Positions 15,101 through 26,576 of a DNA stretch of 64,000 nucleotides are shown in pieces. This DNA is from Trichoplax sp. H2. Taxonomy: Eukaryota > Placozoa > Uniplacotomia > Trichoplacea. The translations under genes and the position numbers were made by a program. Under the pieces are notes generated by a model. The model had not been told where the DNA came from. It was given only the letters and a program-made list of their open reading frames with translations, and ran no database searches. Each line of letters begins with the position of its first letter. The first letter of the stretch is position 1. The stretch is from the NCBI GenBank assembly GCA_003344405.1, contig NOWV01000122.1, forward strand, positions 124,001-188,000, read 5' to 3'.

Positions 15101-18100
15101 GCTGAACGAAAAGCTGAGGCTGCTAAAGCTTCTGGAAACCATCACGAAGCTGAGCATTTAATCGCTGAGGGTAAAATAAATGCGAAGAAAGTTGTAACTT
15201 TAGCTGACGCCGAAGCTGAACTGTTGAAAGCATTAGATGAAGCTACTACAAATTTAACCCAAGTTAAAGCTCAAGTTGCAGCTCTTAAAGCTTCTGGCGA
15301 TGAAGAGAAAGCAATCAGGATGGAACTCCAAGCTGAAATACGTGCGGCAGAACTCAGAGATGCTGCTAGGATAGCTTATACCAGAAAAAAGGCAAAAGCC
15401 GATTCAGATGCTATTCGTGCTCTTGCTAACAGTAGTGCAGAATTAGCCCGTAAGCAAGGAAATGCAGAAAAAGCAGAAATGATATTAAAGGAAGCAAATA
15501 TTAAACTGAAAGAAGTTGAATTAATCGCTGAAGCAGAAATTGAATCAATTCTGACTGATGGATCGATTCAAAATGAGCTAAAGAAATCATTGGCAGAAGC
15601 GGCGATTGCTAAACTTAAAGGTCATAAGCAAGATGCTGTCAAGCTACAATATGCAGGTGAAGCAAGGGCAGCTATTCGGTCTTCAGAAATTAAAAGTAAT
15701 CTAGAAAAGACAAAGGCCGGCATTTTTGCTGATACAATTTTGCAGCTTGCTGAACTGAAAGCCGAAGAAGCAAAAGCTAAGGGAGATAATGTAGAAGCTG
15801 ATAAAATACTAGCTGAAGCAATGGCCAAAGCAGAATTAAAAAGAGCTTTAGCAGAAGCTGACGCTTTCGAATTAACGTCTGCTGGTAAGATAAATGCAAA
15901 TAGAGCAGAAACAAGTACCGCATCGGAAATCGCAAAATTACGCGGCGATCTGAAAGAATCTAACAAATTACAAACATCGAAGGAGATTAAAACTGCAAAA
16001 CAAACTGCTACAATGCAAGAAACAGTCGCTCAAATGCGCGCTGATGCTAGGGCTAAATATAATGAAGCTTCAGCTGCAACTGCAACCGCAGCATTTAAGT
16101 CAAAAAGTGATGAGATTAACGCTGAAGTTGCTTTAGCTATTAACAAAGCAGATAATGCGAAAATAGCAACCCTAACGAAAATTAAGGGTGACTTACAAAA
16201 GAAATTAGCGGACATTGAAACTCAAAGGCTATCAAAGTTAGGAGAAGCTGAAGCACTTCGATTAAAAGGAGAGATTGAAAAAGCTGATCAGATAGTTATG
16301 GAAGCGAACGCCAAAGCTGCTGTTGAGAAAGCTGAGGCCCAGTCTGCGTCCGTAAGGGCCTCTGCTGAAGCTGAAATTTTATATAACAAGCAATTAGCTG
16401 AAGCTAGAGCTACTGCCGCTAACAAATTAGGAGACCGACAGAAAGCAAATATGATCTTAGCTGAAGACGGTATAGAAGCTACATGTGTCAATGATACTGC
16501 TGAAGCTGAAAGTACGTTAATTGAGAAATTAGCAGACATCGAATCAGAAAAGATATTAAAACTAGGTGAAGCAGCAGCTGCTGCAGCTATTGGCGAAGAT
16601 GAGAAAGCAATTAGGCTAATTGCCACATCTAAAGCTAATGCAGCTAAAAAAGCCGCAGAAGCTAGAGCAGCTTTTACACTGATGCAGGCAGAAGCTGAAG
16701 TCAAAAAAGCGAACAGTTTAGCGAGAGCGGCTACCAAAAATGCGGCAACAGAAATTGAGACTATTGAGGCGAAAATGTTAAAGAATACCGCAGAAGCTCA
16801 TTCAAATTGTATCCAAGATGTAGCAGAAGCTAAGGCATCCCGTGCGATCTTACAGGGTAATGTCGAAGGTCAAGAATTTCATGCTATAGCTGATGCGGAA
16901 ATAGTTCTACTGAAACTTAAAGCGGGTGATATAGCTGAAGATGAGTGTAGAGAATACAAAACAGAAGCAGAAAAGATCAAAGTTAGCAATAAAGTTAATA
17001 AATTATCTACAATTACAAATGAAGATATCCGCGTATCCGATACTATTGCAAAGTCAAAGGCCGAAGAAATTACGAAGACTGCTGTAGAAAAGGCTCTAGC
17101 AGCTAGATCTAAAGCACAATGGATGGCGGCTGAAGCAAGACGTAAAGGAGAACAAGAGCAAGCCGAAGAAAAATCAAAAGACGGTGAATTGGAAGCAATT
17201 AAGTTAAATGCTGAAGGCGAGGCAGAAGCTGTAATTCTACTAGCTGAAGGTGAAGCGGAGGCTGCTGAATACAGTTCAGAATGCGATGCAGCGACTGCTC
17301 TAGCAAAAGCCAATTTTAGAGCTGAAGAAGCCAAACTATATGGTGATGTGGAGAGAGCGATAGAGATTAATAAAGAAGCTGCTGATGATGCTCTTAAATT
17401 TAGAGCTGCAGGTAAAGCCAAAGCAATACGTATCAGGGTCGAAAGTAAAGCACTAGCTGCCATGATAAAATCTGAGGCAGAAGCTGAAATTGCTAGAATG
17501 GTAAATGATGAAGAGAAAGCCGAGGAATTGATTGCTGATGGATTAGTTGAAGTAGAGTTAATAAAATGTGAAGGTGAAGTTGCTGCTGAAAGGCTTCTTG
17601 CTGATGCTGATGTTGCCATATTGCGGAAGAAAGGCCTAGAAGCAGAAGCGGTCACCTTAATAGCTGAGAAGGAAGCACTTATTGCTCGAATAATTGCTGA
17701 AACTGAATCTAGAATTGCAGCTATTCGAGGTAATAAAGAACGCGCTAAGAAGATCATTGCTAAGAATGAACAGTCATCTAAAATGGTTTTCACTGTTGGT
17801 GATATCGCTGCTAAAAATTATCGAATGCGACAAGGCGTATTTAGGCCTAAGCCAGGTCCAAAAGGTGGTCGATTAAATGATATCGGTAACAAAGATTACT
17901 TTTCTCGTGATGGTCAACGTAAACTCGGTCCACCGTTTAATGATAGAGGAATTGGCGATATAGGCACTAAGGCTTATCGATTAAGGGATGGAGATAAGCA
18001 AGACAATCTTTATAAGCATAGAGATCATGATCTACTTGACATTGGAACAAAATTATATCGATTCCGTGAAGCTATCGTAGTGAAAAAAGCTGCTCCGCGG

Positions 18101-18244
18101 ATCTCAGTTGATGACCGAATTAAATTAGCTCAACAAAGATTAATAGAGTTAGAAATGAAGCGACAAGAACACGCTGAACGAAAGCGTGTCCAGAGAGAAG
18201 AGCGAATTAAAAATCTAGATGCTCATAAGCGAGGTTATAAATAA
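164..18244 (+). CDS. 18-kb uninterrupted main exon of the giant gene; unspliced form ends at TAA 18242-18244
   Basis: The frame is open for 6,026 codons with no intron needed. If the AG|GTTATA donor at 18233/18234 is not used, translation ends ten nucleotides later at 18242-18244 after ...HKRGYK. If it is used, the codon split G|CG makes Ala and the frame continues into the exon at 18389. Intron retention would therefore give a form without the C-terminal domain. The donor departs from the usual GTAAGT, so both forms are plausible. Codons such as GCT, GAA, GCA and AAA dominate, which also keeps antisense frames open. Confidence 0.85.
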   Translation: MEEDRYKVDAVDASTVSTAATAAAVSIQSGSQLKKPKIQVTPSEIIRKADAEARSVKMQSNDEVDTIRRKAKLAAKSVLSKCDQEIDKLQDRYDRRIAIIEGRADDRIARVIRVAQQEANEARAAGKMKEAKKIMETAEIEINNLRAKVDLEITELKREHNDTIAEMKRQAEHEANQITTEAELDAIKILTTAQSQYTSIVMGSKAEAVLLQTDPDSKQTASSKPSSKVENKKGAQPSEPADTLLSRAEGKAAAIELQKNGEAEVALIQAGGEENIIRKRAISRLREEEIKKSSCSESVNLLKKEADAIMARAKASAAEAIVNSERESERSKGYGDVTTAVKMTANGTIEEARVLAEGKSRAQQLKTDANIAAITIEAEEKAATVLIKAEEEAQIIYKKARGEADSIRLKAEGKAESIKIIAEAQAEIAEKNGDPAKAEQIRASARAEAAQVLAQGNAEAAKLLAKANIEAKKVETKAKLEHAKLLSDVQIKSMKLKENAEIRSKELIHDSEVATLTMKLEADAKVAEIKKDFVYASRCKAESKAQSKIMAINVEKELKEYQAKNAIKLVELEGQNQHDQVMISVEGEASIIIAEAKGEAEAIREIANANANMVLAQAEKEANDARAAGNEAKAKKILAEANYQAEILKAEAEIQAVQILSDAKIKANQLRSEKEAEIIKQCYENEARVIGENFTSLDATGEKAGKVKSDAILLKAEEKSTFVAVKAEREAKAAENDGDLIRAAELRAEACTSTHTIKALAQADATLAEAEEKAEAITAQSESDAMAAIRKSIGEAESILATTRAQAENVRIDYKRKSNEILQKAKIQSQKLRAEGKEKAADECLRRGEAEAAKVAAEGEAKCGKINAEGAAKADKAKIAGEEKAVQIKTAAKAKVTEMMLDAKANANKVKEEAKATAVRESNTILARGYRKSRDEVKAVALQAEANKEYSKQMEKAQSTTAKLLAQKDIEVKAVNVQGEAEMERLKTTAEAVSVKSHAKAAAITAIMDAAADTAVKKINQKNDQVILQSEMKGREDAARLLKDGITEATRMIIDGEEKAQRLKTKVAIEAVRARVSAESEILQYTADKAEEKREGIQQSIKQLTAQAEQEIKKVLTSGNEVRANAIREDLATKIEVMEVEGQVLTKHLSERAKMEAERIKMAGKIKENKILKFAEADITIATAATLAEASKEKAIKDAEFVKNKSLAEANLAKNKGEKEEVIDAIINDGKQEAERITKDAEVISLRLMAEARAKATKLRAEASAEAELLTAEQNAEVLKNQMSEAADAAIVTGKKEAASVRLKAKENARESDLRNKKNAATRALVNGEIAAEVALTKSVTDSIQKRAHGENTAAVTTMEGKVKSIKTITHGDIEAVKIKYDGKIAEAQLLGDVTRVEVLKLQRDAEVTKITALSAAELSRVKSEEEAASLLARREEEAKVAKLKADQCRSAENVLLLEDKAKADISSANELAQSIRDSADEKIDAALADGDGAEVERIRSQAEVKAIKAATEGIIQAVNQKGEARFNAASEEAKLVAEAAKINAEGKAYSTRIAAKGEAKCIRAKAEADAKYVKEMSRAKAKDCMRKGHVSEAEEALQAGEAEAKRIISEATIAATNLIAQREAEAIQSLSEGGIEHEKLKIGNPETVIIKAEIEAEVMRNNSNGQIEECLIQSQSKARLTTIEAERNAKAAFLAGDEAKAAEIILQGHIASAEMIARGQAEASDIKAKCDEAIALKLADAKADAVKLSSERDSMAAEIESELKVKAFKLQIESAAQAAARRGDPEAKRLTIEGDKKIATLTSDNDVKVKVMRAEGNAEAIRLQAQAQSEVVLIQSKAQAENIRLQADNEAKAAIAKAKHQAEATRQQLINQANKAKANGNEDESIKLRASSEAQAARIIAKGEVEACKIRGEAVVKASEAINKGKLEESSILHEGSVEYHKIKSEAEAHALLDNDLDNRAEEVADQGEKEIKRLQQQEDTHADILQYRAQAEMIIANAEKDLACEKILLEAEIQASRIEAEGKSSIITAKMDREIDNAIVRGDHKAAMESKMKGEIDSSQVKTNANIAAIRKKAEMESKAAATMAEAEAEASQLRAAEEARIALSKDDEGQAAQAMAEGEAVAILIRGEGQAKSKIINSTADVEVLQAEASMKADAVQLKAEAAAHNAELSGNSLLAAEIRAKGDADKAALKLQADAEAAKVNSYGEAEAVLIQAKSKEESILLRAKGKSEEIKAFDEEEANRILDEAQRDAEKVIAEGNAEAERLKKFGDTEYTRLHAMATIESDRQIGRGRAQTVKESGKEKEAAEIEGQVEAKNVTSRAEIEANAVKKQAEIEAANIRSQAEARAIAVDKTGNSSEAERIRRDGEVDATKALAIGMIEADRIIAIGKLETELEFAMAKVQAAKLKGDKNSAIRLTAEAEAKVSEQTKILDAEALYQRTEEEAKALQRKGQNEIQAIKKAAKQYVNNAKSSGSTMAVSIVTAQAEAEINRIEAARKAEAERLLTKANAEKTLINAEGKVEAIKMIARGEADIAELLDDNKKIKQVLNTAEMDCAKILAQATQEASRIAAEGEASATQIHAQGFATSENIKATTNSTEIENLGMKHKAQSIKEVKNAETKSTVKLGKIESIKTQEIAKANADKQAVERETEALKSSGNEEQAILKKAQSDANYIIAVAAAESKALQAKSLTQVAVAKAELESKIKLKKAEKNENAITEMTGELKAIEILAQATAEIDGTLQNKLAKIEAEKIIAEGQAAVIRMKGNPVKAAEMTAQIQAKAIKAAAKAKADALKNKAQYEAKAEKIVAESRTNVAERSGDKTKADLTKTVGDIKAGRIIALAEAQASQIVAEADAESDKLVQLGKAESLKHKGDGAEVKQLHAKAESTCLRVKAKALADAIKIKNEVEVESKRQIAIAESKAVRANSEKKAANLAKSNDKINSKKAKIEGDIQAARIMATWEAEAITLKAFAESDALLATCECDAATIDIISSNQADQINDDGNPSKATILKKEGEAESKGKRIEGRLEADKIKIQGDCEVIRLKAAKQADNIRLTAEMHAHSAEAANNHSDAIRIKGDAQYDAAKFQCNEEIKAAKMKCQASVESIRKNTAKKIEAVKVSSERIMEVHSVSGDADEATKQRKYYLGKISVIEAEQAANVAIEKAEEEAAIIKAEAKIKAAHVIQNAANQAAELLKQGKKLQAQNITKLAEEEAAKISRLAEIEAINVRAIAEAEALRLVGKGKSEAAQIEGDKTKAQNELSDARARAYLIEANSKATVVKNTAETEANYISRLAELEAQDDIERGNEEAASIKISEAEVESNRIKGVAAVVADNIIAIGEIDSASQKELVKAEFLQANGQEAKAISAKAEALSDAITKKGEVNVTKEQELLQVEVAAAVQKAVANIEIAKSKNDQIEADRMLKLAKLEEEKLRKISKINSDKVKKISVTDANLCKATAEANIAKVKGDANKYSQLMKDAITTAAKKKASIEEHALKAFLEVNVADVQQVAKSNAIAANQKHDKVEADKIKAVSKAKIEKLQASTSAEIAKFQGIAALEIKVSKTLAEAGVHEIKGNKTRAIITRSEAEAEKIRLTADAEGKLVERLAEIDAEAIRICTKEDGKAARLHYTQLAKKEQAAGNLLEAEKLKAEGEAQAYIYNHQAEIEASKAIAKGEADGLIVKATGNAEATQKIFDGQAEVASIEGNTLKSNTLINNGNEASILILAEASAKRERILAKNEAVSIRTTAAAAAEGNKLRVNAEADNARVLGDNVKAAQLDGNCVAEYWQTVRLGEIESEKRLALLDAEVEMIHSKRKSDLSKALGDEVGAKVIIETGKVQYERAKAEIEAKYANLIAEVQVDATLQKAQSDAKAADKHGKAEAADEFRQAGKNSAFSLRRNSVKLQHKRQGDAQGSKSKAEALRKAEEILSKSKKLADGSRQSNNYSSAVKISADGRAKAIDVVTTGEARAILAYANAEVRIAKDKGDDKTVIQARVLGDQEAAKLQALGEAEARRLNLVGKASALRLDSQNQANILDKKTLSEIEAAREVGNKVGAINVQADGHIRKEQLLVEATAEAIKIEALAEAEFYRIKTLGAISAAQTANDTLEVYKLETSSKIEIEKLKTMGEIEANRVIAIGEVNNQNIRDEAEINKAELAGDTDRADRLKAEHEVKDIQWRAKAEAESVKAKAELNAKLTILNAEKEAEIKRREGDEKNAQQILAEAKATAKCIRADGDTEATRILALANVDCENVKALAELKSSQKVLENQINNAEATDQKKNVIRLKASQEINDVLQKATADAKRIFGIAAAEANGVKAALDNKSKSVDDKMEQAKLQKSSKLESEKIKFIGNANSTKANILGEIEAERIKAYSEAEIARVDDNEEIAIRLETAADVKAVRLEAEAKIKNVKAVALQEAQFAALKMEANAEHALAKNDEIEANNLKYQGQLEAQLIINVSDIDSALLTRLAEIEANKVSLLEKSRISKLDNDSIEVEKEITAVEINAIERKAIVKADAMKAKAKLKAEAANEIAHSNAQAALKKGDKILAERFILEGEAESKNIIARSEVEAEEILALAVAETQELKANLSVIIAEVEDKGDHEAIQLENEVNILRAKTSAEVNYILKSKELDAQVFEAKEKFKAEELEKKGNAIEATKMRAYAAAETNKIRALADVEAKQLQTECEIDVLKTQAITRVAKARQSGDAAKAINIETEMNVDTVLLETATEIESIRAAARANANLIIEKARADVNALQSQYNLKIAQAKANNNIEEADSLQKQCSTEVLEIISKAEADACMIEEDAKADCERLEMACKANIVRLKAASSAEKARNEGKFAEAAQFEIDGEKQALEIEIEGEIIAARIRSEAKAQAILIKSKAEAAAARLSGNDMKASRILAEGEALANSTITEGEATADKLKLELAIKQSQLKNGYRELGAIEAEYKSNTEQIRADGRINEIRMRATVDAEAAVLNAERKAEAAKASGNHHEAEHLIAEGKINAKKVVTLADAEAELLKALDEATTNLTQVKAQVAALKASGDEEKAIRMELQAEIRAAELRDAARIAYTRKKAKADSDAIRALANSSAELARKQGNAEKAEMILKEANIKLKEVELIAEAEIESILTDGSIQNELKKSLAEAAIAKLKGHKQDAVKLQYAGEARAAIRSSEIKSNLEKTKAGIFADTILQLAELKAEEAKAKGDNVEADKILAEAMAKAELKRALAEADAFELTSAGKINANRAETSTASEIAKLRGDLKESNKLQTSKEIKTAKQTATMQETVAQMRADARAKYNEASAATATAAFKSKSDEINAEVALAINKADNAKIATLTKIKGDLQKKLADIETQRLSKLGEAEALRLKGEIEKADQIVMEANAKAAVEKAEAQSASVRASAEAEILYNKQLAEARATAANKLGDRQKANMILAEDGIEATCVNDTAEAESTLIEKLADIESEKILKLGEAAAAAAIGEDEKAIRLIATSKANAAKKAAEARAAFTLMQAEAEVKKANSLARAATKNAATEIETIEAKMLKNTAEAHSNCIQDVAEAKASRAILQGNVEGQEFHAIADAEIVLLKLKAGDIAEDECREYKTEAEKIKVSNKVNKLSTITNEDIRVSDTIAKSKAEEITKTAVEKALAARSKAQWMAAEARRKGEQEQAEEKSKDGELEAIKLNAEGEAEAVILLAEGEAEAAEYSSECDAATALAKANFRAEEAKLYGDVERAIEINKEAADDALKFRAAGKAKAIRIRVESKALAAMIKSEAEAEIARMVNDEEKAEELIADGLVEVELIKCEGEVAAERLLADADVAILRKKGLEAEAVTLIAEKEALIARIIAETESRIAAIRGNKERAKKIIAKNEQSSKMVFTVGDIAAKNYRMRQGVFRPKPGPKGGRLNDIGNKDYFSRDGQRKLGPPFNDRGIGDIGTKAYRLRDGDKQDNLYKHRDHDLLDIGTKLYRFREAIVVKKAAPRISVDDRIKLAQQRLIELEMKRQEHAERKRVQREERIKNLDAHKRGYK

Positions 18245-19946
18245 TTATAATTTGCTGTTATTCTTAGCTTGTTAAAAGGTTATTGAATAGTTATATTGCT
18301 AATATTTACTGTAGGGTATAATACTTATTTATGTATTGATTAATTTTTACTTCTTATCAATTTCTAATCATTTATGATTTATTTATAGCGATGCGCTTAA
18401 AGTATAAGAAGAGAATAGTTAAGAAACCCCCAGAAAAGTTACAGCCTACCCTACCACCGACAGCGAATGATATGGAGAAATTGATGAAGCAACGAAGACT
18501 TTCTAGGAGATTATCCAAACCTAAGTTGATTAAGGAAAAGACGGAAGTAATTGTTCCCGAAGAGCCACCTAAAGAGCCTGAAGTTGTTGAGGAAGAAGTC
18601 AAGGTTGAAGGTAATTTTTGATCTAAGCGGGTAGTAATTCATATTAAAATTATACTACAAACTCCTTCTGTTACATTTTGTAAAATGAATCGTAATTATA
18701 TTTACTATAATTTAATCGTCTACAGAAAAAGATGAGAAGGCAGAGGAAGCAAAGAGAATGGCTGAGGAGGCCGAAGCCGCTCGCAAACTAGCAGAAAAAG
18801 CAGCTATTGAAGCAGGTACATATTTAACGAATTTTAATTTAAGTAATGTAATTATAAAAGATTTCAATCTAATGTTTTAGTTAGAGCAATTAAATGAAAG
18901 AATTAATTAAATGGTATAATGGTCAACTATATTGAAAATTGAAATTGTAAACGATTATGTTAATCTTAAGTGTTATAAAATGGCACTAGTTGATCGAATT
19001 TCGAATAAGGTGTGTATTTAATTTCAATAGCTAGTGAAAAAGAGAAAGAAGAAGCAGAGGAAGTTCTTAAAGTGGCTGACTCTCAAGCTCGAGCGCAGAA
19101 AAATAAAGCCCTTCGAGCTAATCTCGCATCTGCCGTCTCTGCTCGCGATAGAGTAAAGATTGAAATCGCCATTGAAGAAGTCACACCACTTGTTGAAGAA
19201 ATCCCAGAAGTAAAGGAAGAGATAGATGACGCTACGAAGGTTTACAAACGTTTGACTGGGCAACATTTGGTCGACGTTGCTATTGAAACCCGGAAAATGC
19301 CCGATGTAGAAAAAGCTGTCATTTACGTTAAAAAGGAAGGCTTAGAGGAATTTATTGGTGAAAAATTCAATTATGTTTCCGACGTTTATGGTCGATTGAA
19401 ACGGTTGGAAAAGATGCGACAAGAAGTTGTCAACTTAAAGCAGACGAACGTTGCTGAAATTCGTAGTTATCAGAATCCTCATCCTTCAGTCCGCAATATT
19501 ATGATTGCAACTCACATATTATTGGGACACACTGAAAAAGAGGTTCGTAATTGGAAAGTTATGCAGGCTTTGATTGGTAAAACTGGCAAACAAGGATTAA
19601 AAAGACGTGTCGATGATTGCGATACCGATAATATTCCTCTTCAAGCAGCAAAGAAAGCGCAATCTCTCATTAAAGGATTAGATGTTGATTCTGTTCGTGA
19701 TATTAGCGGTGGAGCTGGTGTTTTCTTTGGTTGGGTATGTATAAAATGTTTATAAATGTATACGAATTAATTATACCTATAGAAATATCTTAAAGATGTT
19801 TTGAAGTCTCTATTTATGCATCATTTATCAACTCTGCATTATTATTGGAGTTGATCAACATTAGAACTTACTATTATTGCTGTAAAATAATTTAGGTCCA
19901 AGGTACTGCCGAAGTGGTATTTACAAGGGAAGAGAAAATTGGTTAA
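164..19946 (+). CDS. Giant Ala/Glu-rich hendecad coiled-coil protein with dynein-stalk-like C-terminus (5 exons, 5' end uncertain)
   Basis: Predicted exons: 147-18233, 18389-18610, 18726-18815, 19031-19734, 19896-19946 (stop TAA 19944-19946); all junctions keep frame, giving about 6,378 aa from the ATG at 164. Residues ~20-5870 are almost continuous 11-residue repeats of the type [A/G]-E-A-x-A-x-x-I-x-A-x; for example residues 2553-2596 are four clean hendecads. Recurrent breaks read x-G-[D/N]-x-x-x-A-x-x-I. Repeats of this composition resemble the helical tails of flotillin/band-7 proteins, but no SPFH domain is seen. Residues ~5879-5970 hold four DIGxKxYRxR repeats, followed by a basic helix, a K/P-rich linker and the C-terminal domain described separately. 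No signal peptide or membrane segment. A structural, cytoskeletal role is inference. A splice acceptor (TTGTAG) ends at 146 and the frame is open back to 113, so upstream coding exons are possible. Confidence 0.75.
17798..18080 (+). repeat. Four DIGxKxYRxR protein repeats near the end of the main exon
   Basis: Four short motifs are encoded about 26-27 residues apart: GDIAAKNYRMR, NDIGNKDYFSRDG, GDIGTKAYRLRDG and LDIGTKLYRFREA. They interrupt the coiled-coil composition, with Gly, Pro and Arg rich spacers. The family is not recognised. Placement between the long rod and the C-terminal region suggests a docking or hinge segment, which is inference. Confidence 0.8.
18389..19946 (+). CDS. 3' exons of the giant gene encoding a dynein stalk/microtubule-binding-like domain
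   Basis: Exons 18389-18610, 18726-18815, 19031-19734 and 19896-19946 are bounded by AG acceptors (ATTTATAG, TCTACAG, TTCAATAG, AATTTAG) and GT donors (GTAATT, GTACAT, GTATGT). They encode a Lys/Glu-rich helix, then a helical region containing HPSVRNIMIATHILLG, a conserved-looking NWK, TDNIP, and S-G-G-A-G-V-F-F-G-W-V spanning the last intron. This order matches what is known of the dynein heavy-chain stalk tip: PPxxV, hydrophobic helix with LLG, W, DKDNI, then SxAAxxLxxWV. No AAA+ module is present, so this is not a dynein motor. If the junction at 18233 is wrong, this could be a separate small gene starting at ATG 18391. Confidence 0.6.
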
Positions 19947-21931
19947 TGCCACTTAGCCATTTATGACAGGATCATATTAAAATTGTCGGTAATACTTATA
20001 TCGTCAACGCTCTAGTTGGATTGTATCTTAATCGATACCATATTGTCCATGTCATAAAATTTATTATACTCATATGAACGTTATAAGTGATGCGTGTGTA
20101 ATATGTTTAATTTTCATTCCTAGTTCAGAATAACAACTATAACATAGATGATGTGCTATGGAATGCTAAGTCGTCTAAATTTTACTTATGTACGTAATGT
20201 CAGTCTAACCCTCGATACCGAATATTGATTTAAAATTTAATTTCAAACCTTATTAATAATTTCTTACTTGCTCTTTATTGCTTTACGCCTATAATAATTA
20301 AATCGAACGATCGATACTAAAAGTACTAGTATCTGAATAACAGGATTCGACAAATCCCAATTATGGACTGCTCTTATTTTATAAGCAAAAAAAGTTTAAC
20401 ATCATTCTTTTTTGTTTTGAAATTAATATTAATCTTCTATATTTCCAATAAAAATTGCATGCCTATTTTTGTATGATTGAAAATACTTTTGATAAAGCAT
20501 TTGGTAAAAATACTAGCTATTATATTTCGTAGTCATGATATCCTAGGTGAAACTTTAACTCCCTAATGCCTTGGTATCTTGGTATAGAATAATGTACATC
20601 AGTTTGATATTAAAATAAAAATAACAAAAAATCAAGTATACCTAAAGAATTATCCCTTACTTTTGCTTTGTTTATTCAGTGTAAACTAAATTTAAAGCTA
20701 TACTATACTTGATACTTGAAATAGTCGTTAAAATGTAGCTAGAATGATGTTAACCTGTACAAAAATAACATTTCGAGTTACCTACCCTTTCGAATGCTAT
20801 AAGTTTGTACGAGCGTAGAATCTGTATAAATTATTCAATTTTTACGTAACTAACGCAATTAGTAACCTATATTTAGTCTAAATTTCTTGTAACCAGCTCG
20901 GCTGCAATCAGTAAACATTCGTCTGACTCTTCCAGTGTGACGTTTGCATTAATAATAATTAAATATTAAGTTGCAGTAGCAACAAATCACTGTTGATTCT
21001 GAGGTTAGAGTAATAACTTGGCTTCAATCGGGCTAAGGAATCCGATAATACAATATCACTAAGAAATCGTTATAGTCAATGTAATAGTTTATCGCTATAT
21101 ATATACACTGTACACGAGTATATATGTATATATATATATATTACAGGCAGTAACCGTTCCAAGATGTATTTTAACAACATCCAAAATGAGCTATACTTTA
21201 ATTAAGCATTCAGGTAAGGCTGAGGGCAGTTAATTATTCCAAACTTCACGATAAATCATTTACAATGACCCTGAGGACATACAGACATACACGACTTTTA
21301 TACACGTGAAGTAGGTTAACGAAGTTTACAAAATAAACATAAGTTTTTAGCGTACTATGCGGAATTTAGTAAGTACAAAAGGTTAGATTCATCATACGAA
21401 ATAAAGATAATTAATAATAAAATGAGCTAAAATAACTAGATAGGACGGATCATATTAATAATAATCAGATTATAGGAGTGTTTTACAAGAGATATTGTTG
21501 AAATTGATATACTGTAAAGAAAAATTGTTATTAGATAATGGTAAAATGAATGAATACATGGAACAAGTAAAGAACACATCATTGAGTAGACTGGAGAATC
21601 ACATAAATTATTATAGCACATGATGCAATTTTTACACTGAATCAGATATACGCAACATTTACAAATGTAGTACTGGCAAAATGGCCTATTCCATTGCAAA
21701 GATCTCTTCCCTTCACAAATTTAAAGCAGCATGATGAAATAATCACGTAAAGAATCAAGACGAAACAATTTAAATACCAGAATATGACAAGCAAATTTGG
21801 AAAAAATCAGGTTAATGTAATTTGAAATGAAAAAAAATCTACAAAGAAAGCTAGATCATGTAAGTATACCACTATTACTAACATACCAGTAATTCAACTG
21901 GGGAACTGTAGATACTGAATAATATTCAATT
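19947..21931. other. Intergenic, convergent 3' ends; no gene seen
   Basis: AT-rich sequence between the 3' ends of the giant gene and the AMMECR1-like gene. An AATAAA is present near 20451, a possible poly(A) signal for the plus-strand gene. A TA-rich microsatellite occupies about 21097-21141. No open frame with exon-like borders was recognised. Confidence 0.6.
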
Positions 21932-26348
<4,417 letters not shown>

Positions 26349-26501
26349 CACTAATCGATTCCAATTAGCAGGATTCTATTGCTAAGAGTTCCAATATGGA
26401 GGAGAGAAAATTTTCCAACAACAAGCTTGATCAACGCCTGACTGACCACCACAAGCCATTCAATGGTGTTGAAGTCACTTGCTCCCAAGTCATTTTATAT
26501 G

Positions 26502-26576
26502 GTGTAAAATAGATGTCGTATATCAATTATACAATATACTATGAATTAGGCCTAGTTTATGACATCTACTTTACAC
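26502..26576. repeat. Hairpin element, array copy 1
   Basis: Left arm GTGTAAAATAGATGTCG and right arm TGACATCTACTTTACAC are inverted repeats about 40 bp apart. The same 75-bp element recurs at 26926-27000, 27331-27404 and 27945-28019 with small changes in the loop. Confidence 0.85.

Noticed and set aside
16879-17793. Antisense open frame of 304 codons rich in Ser and Ala, and about 25 similar ones across 439-17793 on the minus strand
   Set aside because: They are shadows of the giant exon. Codons GCT, GCA, GAA and AAA read backwards give no stops, so long antisense frames arise by chance from its composition.
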